From Parvularia atlantis (lineage: Eukaryota > Opisthokonta > Rotosphaerida), in NCBI GenBank assembly GCA_943704415.1, contig CALSCO010001030.1, forward strand, positions 1 to 64,000: DNA of 64,000 nucleotides. The letters run 5' to 3'. The position numbers and the translations under genes were made by a program. Shown in pieces: positions 41,294 through 54,670 of this stretch; positions within the stretch are counted from its first letter, which is position 1, and every line of letters begins with the position of its first letter. The notes under the pieces were generated by a model that was given only the letters and a program-made list of their open reading frames with translations, did no database searches and had not been told where the DNA came from.

Positions 41294-43750
41294 ATGGGCG
41301 ACGACAGCAACGCGTGTCCTGTCTGCGGCGAGCAGCTCGGCAGCGCGGCGGGGCTCAAGCTCCACCTGCGCCGCGTGCGTCTTGCCGCGCGGGTCGCAGC
41401 GCCTGCGGCGTGCGCGCTGAACCGTGCGGCGCAGCAACACCCGGACGCCGCCGCGACGCCGCCCAAGGCCGCGCCAGTGGCGCCAACCTCGCCGCCCGCG
41501 CCTGCGCCTGCGCCCGCACCGGCACCGGCACCGGCACCGGCACCGGCACCGGCTCCGGCACGCGCGCCGGCGAGCGCGACCGCGACGACCGAGCGCGTGA
41601 CGGCGCAGCTGCAGGACATGCGCACGGACGACGCGGACGGTGCGCGTTGCGGGCCTGTGGCGTCAAGGCTGACAGGCGCACACTCACGGCACAGAGCAGA
41701 CCAAGAACAAGCTCATGGACAGCCTGGTCGAGTCGCTCACGCAGGTCGAGGTCAAGTTGGCCGACATCCAGGCCGACGTCAACTCGCCGCTGTACTCAAC
41801 GTCCAAGTTCGAGGAGCTGCCGGGCATGTGCGGGACGCGCTGGCGCCACCCCCCACCCAACCCACACGCGCGCGCACAGCACGCCCGAGCTGCTCAAGGG
41901 CTTGTACGCGATGAACTTCAACCGCCCGTCCAAGATCCAGGAGAAGGCCCTGCCGCTGCTGACGCGCCCAGACAACTCGCTCACGTGCGGTGCACTTCTC
42001 GCGCGCGCGCTCGCGGACTGCTGACTGCGCCGACCGAACGCAGCCCGGCACGGCCACGTGACCTCATCGCGCAGTCGCAGTCGGGTACGGGCAAGACGGC
42101 CGCATTCACGCTGGCCATGCTCAGCCGGATCTCGCCCGAACACTCGGTCGTGCAGGTGCGCGCTCACTGCCAGCAAGCGCGGGCCAGGGACGCTGACCAC
42201 GCCGGCGCCGGCGGCAGGCCATCTGCGTCGCACCGTCGCGCGAGCTCGCGCGCCAGATTGGCGAAGTGATCACGCGCATGGCCCAATTCACCAAGATCCG
42301 CGTGTGCTACGCCATCCGCGAGGAGATGCCCGGTGCGTGCGCCGTGTCTGCGCGTGGGCGATGTGTCTTGACGCGGCATGCAGGCGAGTCGCGCGCGCCG
42401 ATCACCGACCACATCGTCGTCGGCACGCCCGGGACCATCCTCAAGTATATGAACGGGCGGCGCTTCGAGCGCAGCTACGTGCGCATGATCGTCATCGACG
42501 AGGTGTGCGCTCGCCGCCCCGCACGCAGCGCTCCTGACCGCGCGCACACGACGCCAGGCCGAGCTCATCCTCGACAACCGCGACATGGTCGACCAGGTGA
42601 TGAAGATTGTCAAGTGCGTCTGCGCGCGGCACGAAGCGCCGACGCAGCTCACGCCGCCGACGCACCAGGGCCCTGCCGGAGCAGACGCAGAAGGCCATGT
42701 TCTCGGCCACGTACAAGGAGGAGGTGCGGCGCATGGCCCAGGCGGCGCTGCGGGACCCCAACATCCTCACGCTCAAAGTGCGAAGCGGCGGCCACGCGCG
42801 CGCTCGTCGCGGGCTCTCACAGACACTCTCGTGCGCGTGCGCTGCAGAAAGAGGAGCTGACGGTCGACGGCATCCGCCAATTCTACATCAACGTGCCCGT
42901 CGCTGCCGCGCGCGAGACCGAGGTGTGGAACGCCAAGGCTGACATGGTCCGCAAGCTCTTCGGCCTGCTTACGGTCGGGAGCTCGGTCATCTTCTGCAAC
43001 GTGCGCGGTTGTCCGTGTGTGCGGTGCGGCGCGCTGCGAGCCTGATGCCGCGTGCGCCGCGCTCAGAAACGCGCCGCCGCCGAGTATCTCACGAGCGCGC
43101 TTAAGAGCGACTCGCACACGGTTTCGATGCTCACGGGCGAGATGCTGCCGACGCAGCGCGACCAGGTGCGCTGCCGCGCGCGTGTGCACACGTGCCGCTG
43201 CTGACTGCGGCCATCGGGAGGACAGGTCATGGAGGAGTTCCGACGCGGGACGACCAAGGTGCTCGTGTCGACCAACGTGCTTGCGCGCGGGATCGATGTG
43301 CTGCAGGTGCGCGGGCCGCGTCGCCGGCCCCGCGCCCGTGACACGCCGCCCGGCCCCGTCCCGCCACGGCAGATCTCGCTGGTGATCAACTTTGACCTAC
43401 CGATCGACTTCGACAAGTCGACGCAGACGCGCCGCCCCTGCCCGGACTTTGAGACGTACCTGCACCGCATCGGCCGGACGGGGCGGTTCGGTGCGGGCGT
43501 GCCCGCGCCGCGCAGCCACGGGCCGGAAGGCTGATGCTGCGCGCCAGGCCGCATCGGCAGCGCGATCAACTTCGTGCACGACCGCGAGAGCGAGCAGCTC
43601 CTGCGCGAGATCGAGGGCTACTTCCGCAAGCCGATCGAGCAGCTGCCGTCGGTGCGTCAGCGCGTGCTACGCCCGCGTGCATCGCTGACCGCGCCGTTCG
43701 CGCAGAACGACCGCGACCTCGAGAAGCTGCTGCAGAAGCTCGAGCAGTGA
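41294..43750 (+). CDS. Dbp5/DDX19-type RNA helicase with N-terminal C2H2 finger
   Basis: The N terminus [20 protein letters not shown] continues across an intron to RRQHPDAAA, giving C-x2-C-x12-H-x4-H, a classical C2H2 finger. A Pro-Ala repeat follows. The helicase core has [41 protein letters not shown] (Q motif), [15 protein letters not shown] (I), APSRELARQ (Ia), [16 protein letters not shown] then AELILDN (II), [12 protein letters not shown] (III), [13 protein letters not shown] (V) and [11 protein letters not shown] (VI). [12 protein letters not shown] with [10 protein letters not shown] is typical of Dbp5/DDX19, the mRNA-export helicase at the nuclear pore. Motif II reads DEAE in the splice model. 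Around a dozen introns occur. Confidence 0.87.
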
Positions 43751-43810
43751 GCGGGGCGTGCGCCGTGAACAGTCACGGCGGAGGCTAGCGCGTTTACTAC
43801 ATGGGCAGGG

Positions 43811-45164
43811 CTACAAAAAGTACTCGGGCACCTCCTGCGCACGCACAACGCGAGCGTGAGGACGTGGCGCCGAGGACGCACGGCATGAGCGCACCTTGTT
43901 GACGTCGACGACGGTGTCGTCCGCCAGCACCGAGCGCGACGACTCCTGGAACATGTTGAAGTGCCTCTCGAGCGTCTCGCTGATCTGCGTGCGCGCGCGC
44001 ATGTGTGAGGTCGGCGTCGTGGTCGGCCGGCGCCGGCGCACCTCGAGGATCGACGCCTTGTTGCCGCAGCGGTAGCAGTAGTTGGGCGCGCTCCACACGG
44101 TCGAGAGCTTGTCGTCAAAGAGCACCTGGTAGCCCTCCTCGCACAGCTGGTGCGCGCGCAGCACGTGTGTCATGCCGTTGGTCTGCAGGAACTTGTTGAC
44201 GACGGTGCGCCCAAACGTGAACCCGGCGCCGCGCGGCGACACGGTGTAGTCCTCCTTCTCGGCGTCGGGGTCGGACCACATGAGGTCGGCCAGCGGCCCG
44301 TCGTGCGGGATCTCTGCGCACGCACGGGTGCGGGCGCGCGTCAGGCCGGGCAGTGCACGCGCGCGGCACGCCACGCACCCTGGAAGCGGTCGATGACGCG
44401 GATCTGGTCGAGCGTCTGCAGTGCGGGCGACAGGCCTGCAGCGCGGTCGATCAGCCGCCGCGACGCGCCGGCAGGCCCGCCGCACCGCCGTGAACGCAGA
44501 AGATGCTGTTGTCGATCACGACCGAGATCGTGAGGAAGTCGAACATGTCGGTGAAGTACTTCCACACGCTCGCGTTGCCGTACTTGCGCATGCACTCGGT
44601 GTAGAAGCCGTAAATCTGCGCGCGGATGCGGCGGCGGCGGCGGCGGCGGTCGGCAACAAGGGCGACGGATGACCGCGGCGCCAGCGCCACACCTGCGATA
44701 TCTCGCGCGTCTCGTGGTTGCCGCGCAGCAGCGTCACGCGCGTCGGGTACCGCAGCTTGAGGCACGTCAGCAGCGAGATCGTCTCAACGCCGTGGTGGCC
44801 CCGGTCGACAAAGTCGCCCAGGAAGAGGTAGTTGGTGTCGGGCACGAAGCCGCCGACCTTGAACAGCTCGAGCACGTCGTAGAACTGGCCGTGCACCTGC
44901 ACGCCGCGCGCGTGTGCGTTGGCCTGGCTGCAGGGCGTGGCGGCTGCGGCAAACGCACGTCGCCCACAACCGTCACAGGCGCTGGGATGTGGTGCACGTT
45001 GCTCTCGTTCAGCAGCACGTCCTTCAGCCGCTCGCACAGGTCGTGCACGAGCTCCTCGCCCTGCCGCCGACCCCCCCTCCCCGCGTCACGCGCCTCGACG
45101 CCCCCGTGCGCCGTGCGCCGCGCACAAGCAGCTCGAGGCACTCGTCCAGGTCGATTGCCGGCAT
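43811..45164 (-). CDS. Ppg1-like PP2A-family serine/threonine phosphatase
   Basis: [13 protein letters not shown] is followed by [167 protein letters not shown] and [12 protein letters not shown]. The end EVPEYFL carries the PP2A-type YFL carboxyl terminus. All metal-binding residues are present. Wording such as [16 protein letters not shown] and [19 protein letters not shown] fits fungal Ppg1 better than PP4 or PP6. In fungi Ppg1 is the catalytic subunit of a STRIPAK/FAR-related complex. GNHET replaces the usual GNHES. Confidence 0.88.
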
Positions 45165-45210
45165 GGCCGCGCTCGAGTGTTCAACGTGTTAATTAGTGCA
45201 GCCGCTGCAC
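45165..45210. promoter_or_regulatory. 46-nt divergent intergenic region, Ppg1 / M1 aminopeptidase
   Basis: Opposed starts are 46 nt apart. CTCGAGTG at 45172-45179 and GTTAATTAG at about 45187-45195 are the visible motifs. The second is unusually A/T-rich for this window. Confidence 0.42.
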
Positions 45211-48200
45211 ATGATCGAGCTTGACGACAGCGGGGGCGCGATCGCGCCGGGGCGGGCCGCGGGGCGGCCGGGCGGCCGCGTGCCGTCGTCCGACATCAGC
45301 GAGCTGTCGCTCGAGGTGCTGGGTGCGTGAGCAGGCGCCGGCGCACCGCGCGCGCCCCCGAAGCGGGTGTGAAGCGCCGCGCGTTCACCGCGACACACAC
45401 GCGGGGTGGGTCGGTGACAAGGCACCAGCGAGACGATCGACACGCGCCGGTGGCGCTGGCTCAATTGGGGTGTGACGGCGCTCGTGCTGCTCGCCGTCGC
45501 GGCCTCGTTCCTGTACTACGTCTCGCGCCGTGCGACGCCGCCCGCCCGCGCCGCGCGCCGCTCACGCCACCCGCCCGCACTAGCGACCGCCGGCGACGCC
45601 GCGCCCCTGCCCTGGAGCGAGACGCGCCTGCCGACGACGGCCGCGCCCGCGCACTACTGGCTGTTCCTGCGCACGGATCTCGCCACGGGCACCTACAACG
45701 GCGCCGTGACCATCGCCGTCAACGTGCGCGCGCGAGAGAGTGCACGCGTGACCAGCGCGTCGCCTGACGTTGGCGCGCTGGCGCAGGTCGCGAGCGCCGC
45801 GCCGTGGCTCGTGCTGCATGCGGTCGACCTCGACATCGGCGCGGTCATGCTCACGCGGCAGGACGGCGGCGAGCGCGCGCCGAAGCGGTGCACCACGCGT
45901 GCTCGCGCGTGTGCCGCATCGCGCTCATGTTGCGCGGCCCGCCAGCGTCCTGGTCAACGCGACGACCGAGCAGCTGCTGCTCGACTTTACCGACGCGCCG
46001 CTGGCACCCGGCCTGGTGTGTACACGCGCGGTCGCGAGCGGTCGAGCGCGACGCAGCGGGCTCACGCGGCGCGCGCGTCTAGTACAACCTCACCATTGCC
46101 TTTGGCGCCGCGCTGCGCTCCGACCTGAGCGGGTACTACACGAGCGTGTTCAACGGTGCGTGCGCGCGTGATCGCACTTGCGCTGGTGCTGATGCACGAC
46201 CGCGCGTGGCGCGCGCAGACGACCTAGGCGGGCGGCACACGATCGCAACCACGCAATTCGAGGCGACGAGCGCGCGCCGCGCCTTCCCGTGCTTTGACGA
46301 GCCTGCGCTCAAGGCCGTCTTTAGCCTGAAGCTGGTGCGCTGCGCTGTGTGGCACTGCAGACCGCAGCTGAGCCGTGCACCAGGCCGCGCACCCGTCGCT
46401 TGAGGTGCTCAGCAACACGGCGGTCGCGCGCGTCGAGCTGAGCCCGGATGGCTTCTACGCCGTGTGTGCTCTCGCGCGGGCTGCTGCGCCGATGCTCAGC
46501 GACCGCGTGCAGAACACGACGTTTGCCGACTCGCCCGTGATGAGCACGTACCTGCTTGCGTTCATGGTGCTGGAGGACTTCAACTGCGTCGAGGGCGGGT
46601 CGGCGCGCGGTGCGTGTGCAGCGGCAGCCGCACGAGGTGGCGCCTGACAGCATGGCAGGCGTTGTCGTCTTCGCGTGTGCGCCGTCCATCTACGCGGGCT
46701 CGCTCGAGTACCCGCTGAGCGTGGGCCTCAAAGTGGTCGACTTTATCGCGAACCTGTATGGCCTGCCGTACCCGCTGCACAAGATGCACCTCGTGGCCAT
46801 CCCGGACTTTGCCGCGGGCGCGATGGTGAGGCGGCCAGCGCACCGTGCCCACCGGGGTGGCTGACGGGCGGCGTACGAAGGAAAACTTGGGGCTGATCAC
46901 GTTTGCGCCGCTGTACATGCTCGTGGACCCGCTGCGGTCGTCCGCGTCGAACGTGTACCGCGCTGCGACGACGGTGCGCGCGCTGCCGCGGTTTGCGCCG
47001 TTCCTGAGCGTGTTGGCAGGTCGCGCACGAGATCGCGCACCAGTGGCACGGCAACCTGGTGACGATGGCGTGGTGGTGCGTGCGCGGTCGCAGCGGTCGG
47101 ACGCGCGCCGCTGACGAGTGTGCTGCCACGCCAGGAACGACTTGTGGCTGAATGAGGCTTTTGCGACGTTCCACGAGTACATCTCGACCGTCGCGGCCGA
47201 GCCGGACTGGGAGCTGCAGTGGGTGCGTCTGTGCTTCTGTGCTTCCGGCGTGAGCGCGCCGCTGAGCGGCCACATGCAGGCGCAGATGTACGCGATCGAC
47301 GCAAACGACGCCATGGCGGCCGACGCGCTCGCCTCGAGCCGCCGAATTGTGCCGCCGCTCGCGTCGATCGGTGGGGTGCCTGGCGGTTCGACGCCGACGG
47401 GGCTGCTGACGTGCTCTGGGGGCGCGGCCGCAGTGTCGCCGGGCGAGATCGACGAGATGTTTGACGCGATCACATACAGCAAGGGCGGCTGCGTCCTGCG
47501 CATGCTGCAGGCCTACGCCGACTCGCTGCACACAGAGCGCCGTACGCAGCAGACGCGCCGCTGAACGCCTGTGCGACGCCTCATTACCGGCGCGCAGCCT
47601 CGTACTTTGCCGACCGGGTCAGCTTCTATCTGGAACGCCACAAGTACGCGAGCGCGACCACGGCCAACCTGGTCAGTGCACTAGACGACAGCGGACGGTC
47701 GCGCTTTCCGGTGCGGCCCGGCGCGCCAGCTTGCCGTGGACGTGCATGTGAGCCGCCGCGCGCACCCACAGACGGCCGACATGGTGGCCTCGTGGACGAG
47801 CCAGGCCGGCTTCCCGCTGCTCACGGTGACGGTCACCGCGTCAGGCATCACCGTGCGCCAGCAGCGCTACCTGTCCGACCCGGGCGGTGCGTGCGTGCAC
47901 GACGGGCGGTGGCCGGGCGAGGCACCAACTCGTGCGCCCGACAGCCGCGAGTGGCGAGGCGCAGGCGTGGATGATCCCGCTGTCGGTGACGGTGGAGGGC
48001 GCCGCGCCCGTGACGACGCTGCTGCCGGCCGTGGCCGAGAGCAGTGTGCCGCTGTCGATCCCGCCGGGGCAATGGTGCGCGACCGTTGGAAACTCGGCGG
48101 GTGCCGTCGCCTCACGCCGCTCGCCGCCAGGGTCAAGGTCAACGTCGGCCAGACGGTGCTCGCGCGCGTGCGCTACAGCGCCGCCAATCTGCTCGCGATC

Positions 48201-49605
48201 GCCGCGGCGCTGCAAAGCCGGCCGAGCCTGCTTGAACGTACGCGGCCGCCGTGTGCGCCCCTAAGTGCTGTGCAACCGAGTGACACGGCGCGCCGCAGCC
48301 ATCGACCGGGCGGGGCTGCTGGGCGACGCCGTGCAGCTAATGCGCTCGGGCCACGTCAACGTCTCTGCGGCGCTGCAGTACACGCATGTGCTGCAGGTGC
48401 GTGCACGCACAAGACCGTGCAGCCCACGCTGTTCTGACCGCCGCGCGCCGGCAGGGCGAGACGGACGCGACGGTGTGGGCCGTGGCCAAGCAGCATCTGC
48501 TCGCGGTCTCGCGGATCCTGAGCGGTGCGCGGCTCGCACAACCTCGGTGCCTCACTGACCGCGCGGAAACGCCAGGCGCGCGCGCTCCGACGTCGGGCCA
48601 GTTTGACCAGTACATCGGCCAGCAGATGGCGCCGCGCCTGGCAGGCCTCGCCTTGACGGGGCGCGGGACGTTGCTGAGCGACAGCTTGCGCGCGTCGCTG
48701 CTTGCGATGGCGATCACGCTGCGGGTCGAGGTGCGTGGAGGCGGAGCGGTGCACTGACGACGGCACAGCCTGACGCGACCTCCGCCCAGCCGACGCTCAG
48801 CGAGGCCGTGGCCATGTTCCAGACGTTCCGCGAGGTCGCGTCGCCTGCGTTGAGCACTTGCCCGTGCGTGGCTAACACGGAGGGCGTAGAGCGGTTCCTG
48901 GGCGAGCGTGTACACGCGGCTTGCACCGGACGTCGTCGCGCTGTGCACGCTCGCGGCGGTGCAGGAGGGTGGCATGGCCGAATGGACGTGGGCGGCCGAG
49001 CGGTGGCGTGCTTCGTGAGGCGTGCGCTGCCTTGCTGACAGCGAGCGTGCGCAGGCGGGCGGCGACGACCTCGGCCGACGAGCGCGAGTGGCTGCTGCTG
49101 GCCATGGCGGCGTCGCGCAACGAGGCAGTCGTGGCCGAGACACTCAACTCCGCGCTGACATGTGCGCTGGTCGCCGCGTGCGTACGTACGCCTCTCGCCT
49201 GCTGACACGCGTCGCAGCCGACCAGCTGAGGCCCCAGGACCGTCCGCGCCTTGTGGCGTCGGTGGCGCGCAACCCGTTCGGCGTCGTGCCAGCCTGGGCG
49301 CTGCTCAAGGCGCAGTGGGCCGCGCTCGACCCGGCGCAGACGGACAGCTTTGTGCTGGCCTCGGTCGTGCGCGTGATCGTGTCGTCGCTGCCCGCGATGC
49401 AGGCGTTCTACAACGACGCTAAAGTGCGCTGCCCTTCGCCGGTTGATTTCGACTGATCGTCGGGTCGCAGGCGTTCTTCGCGAGCGCCCCCGTCATCCCG
49501 GGCTCGTCGCAGGCCGTCGAGGCTGGGCTGGCGCAGCTGCAGGCCAACGCCAACTGGCTCGCGACGCACGGCAACGAGCTCGCCGCGTTCCTCTCATCTC
49601 AGTGA
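45211..49605 (+). CDS. Type II membrane M1 zinc aminopeptidase
   Basis: A short cytosolic segment ([14 protein letters not shown]) precedes a single span ([20 protein letters not shown]), then a Pro-rich stalk and [20 protein letters not shown]. The catalytic parts are [23 protein letters not shown] joined across an intron to [12 protein letters not shown] (the GAMEN exopeptidase motif), [16 protein letters not shown] joined to [15 protein letters not shown] (HEXXH-x18-E zinc site) and [16 protein letters not shown] with the conserved Tyr. An ERAP1-like helical domain closes the protein, ending [15 protein letters not shown]. It removes N-terminal residues from peptides outside the cell or in the lumen. 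About twenty introns are present. The length fits aminopeptidase N/ERAP. Confidence 0.9.
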
Positions 49606-49629
49606 TCCTTGTTTTGTTAGACGCGCGTG

Positions 49630-50362
49630 ATGAGCAAGCGCGACAAGGAGCTGCTGCTCGAGCTCGGGCTGTCGCTGCGGTGCGGCACGACGTGGCGCGG
49701 ACGCCCACGGCGCAGGCGCGGGCGCGTGCTGACGCATGGCCTCCAAGCGAGCGCGGCCACGTGGCGACACCACCTGAGGAGGAGGCGATGCGGACGGCGG
49801 TCGCGCGCGCCGAGTTTGCGACCTACTCGCTAATGGGCACGGTGGTGCCGCTGATGGTCGCGGCGTGGCTGGTGCCCGTGCGCGAGGTCTTCAGCTGGCA
49901 GACGCGGCCCGGGAACATCTGGCGGCCGCTGCTACGGTGCGGCGCGATGCCCGCCGTTGGCCGTGCTGAGGCGCGCATGCATCGCGAGCAGCGGCACGCG
50001 CAACTCGGTTGGCGTGATGGTTGTGGGCGTGCTGTACAGGTGCGTCGCCCGCACGCCGTGCACCGGCGGGTGACGCCGGCCGCAGCCATGTCGTCCGCAT
50101 GTACATCGACCGCTCGCTGCTACACGAGCTCGTCAGCAACGGCTCGCCCGCGATGCAGGAGACGATTGCCAGCCTGTGCGTTGCCTCTGGCCTTTCTGCT
50201 CCGACGCGCCTGACGGATGCGTGCGGCAGCGTGCAGACCAAGTACCCGCATCGCGAGGGGCTGATCAAGAAGATGCCGGCCAAGAGCGAGAAGGTCGACG
50301 TCATGACGGAAGAGTTTGTGAGCGACGCCGGCGGCGGCGATCGCGGCAGCGAGGCCAGCTAA
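49630..50362 (+). CDS. Small membrane protein, unknown
   Basis: MSKRDKELLLELGLSLR is followed, after an intron, by a segment with PEEEAMRTAVARAEFATYSL, then a span MGTVVPLMVAAWLVPVREVF. Later exons give GVMVVGVLYR, SHVVRMYIDRSLLHELVSNG, SPAMQETIASLC and KYPHREGLIKKMPAKSEKVD, ending SDAGGGDRGSEAS. I do not recognise it. One clear and one possible membrane segment plus a charged tail suggest an organelle membrane protein (inference). Four introns match the local grammar. It lies 24 nt after the aminopeptidase stop. Confidence 0.58.
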
Positions 50363-50427
50363 AGAGATTGCACCACGCGGCAGCGTACAGCAAAGCAGCG
50401 CACGAGCAGGCGCGAGGTGGCTGCCGA

Positions 50428-51393
50428 TCACTTGCGCAGGCGCTGCGCCAGGTCGACGAAGGTGGCCATGTGGCGCGTGAGCAGGTCGCGCACAAACGCG
50501 TCCTTGAGCTCGTGGCGCTCGTCAAACTTCTCGCTCGCAGCGCCGAGCGTGACCTCGGGCTGCATCACGGGCGTCATGCTGCGCGCATGCGTGAGCGCGT
50601 CTGTGCGTGCCAAGACGCCGCATGCACGGGGGCGTACTTGAGGAAGATGAACGTCGCGCGCCACGCGAGCTGCGAGCGGATTGTCGCCGACGTGCCGATG
50701 TTCTTGCCGTCGTTGCAGCTGAAGCCCGCCGTGAGCCGTGCGCGACCAGTGGCGCGGCTCGCACGTGCACGCACCCCATGAGCGACACGGCCTTGCCGCT
50801 GAACGGGCTGGTGCCGTACGGGCGGCTGAGGTAGTCGACCGTGTTCCTGCGGCGCGTGCGAGCCGCACGTCAGCCGCCTTTGTTGCACCGCGCGACGTGC
50901 CCGGTGAACGCACTTGAGCCCGCCGGGCAGGCTGAAGTTGTACTGCGAGCGGGGCGGTCAGGCAGTGTGCGGACCACGGGGCGCGCGCGCGCGCACCTCG
51001 GGCGTGACGATCATGACACCGTCGGCCGTCTTGACGTAGTCCTGCCGTGCCGCGCGTGCGCGCGCGTCATGTCAGGTTCGCGTCCGAGTTGCCCCGGCGT
51101 CGCCCTGGTGCCGCGCGCGCGCGCGCCTTGATCTCCTGCGCGGCGGGCGAGTAGTTCTTGTACTCGTCGTCCTCGTTGAACACGGGGATCTTGCCCCACT
51201 CCATGACCTGCTCGCGCGCGCGGGCCCGCGGGCCGTCAGCATAACGTGGGGCTCGTTTGTGCGCTGTGGTGCGGCGCGCCTTGATCTCGGTGCCCGTCGG
51301 CGCGAGCTTGACGGCCGCGTTCATGAGCTTGCGGTTGAGGCTATCCTTGCGCAGCGAGCCGCAGAACGCGGCGATCTTGACCGGGCGCGACAT
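50428..51393 (-). CDS. NADPH-dependent FMN reductase (flavodoxin-like)
   Basis: MSRPVKIAAFCGSLRKDSLN has the phosphate-binding loop GS-R..S.N of the FMN_red family. Then come RKLMNAAVKLAPTGTEIK, VMEWGKIPVFNEDDEYK, VKTADGVMIVTPE joined to YNFSLPGGLK (the P-E-Y-N motif), YLSRPYGTSPFSGKAVSLMG and a C-terminal helix VRDLLTRHMATFVDLAQRLR. The family reduces FMN, quinones or azo dyes with NAD(P)H in the cytosol. Five introns are present. The start at 51393 is followed upstream by a 123-nt divergent interval shared with the kinase gene. Confidence 0.86.
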
Positions 51394-51516
51394 CGCGGGC
51401 ACAAATCTGCTTACAAGCGTGACGGATCGATCAGCTCGCAGATCGGACCAATCACAAGAAGGCTGAGCTCCCTCCAGAAGCTTCCAGCTGCGCTCGCGGC
51501 GGCGCGCCAAACAGGC
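51394..51516. promoter_or_regulatory. Divergent intergenic region, FMN reductase / CRIB-NDR kinase
   Basis: This 123-nt interval contains a CCAAT box (GACCAATCAC at about 51447-51456) and CCAGAAGCTTCCAG at 51474-51487, a near-palindrome with GAAnnTTC geometry. A bidirectional promoter is inferred. Confidence 0.45.
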
Positions 51517-54632
<3,116 letters not shown>

Positions 54633-54670
54633 TTTCGAGAGCAGCCACACTGTAACGCGCCGCTTGCGGA

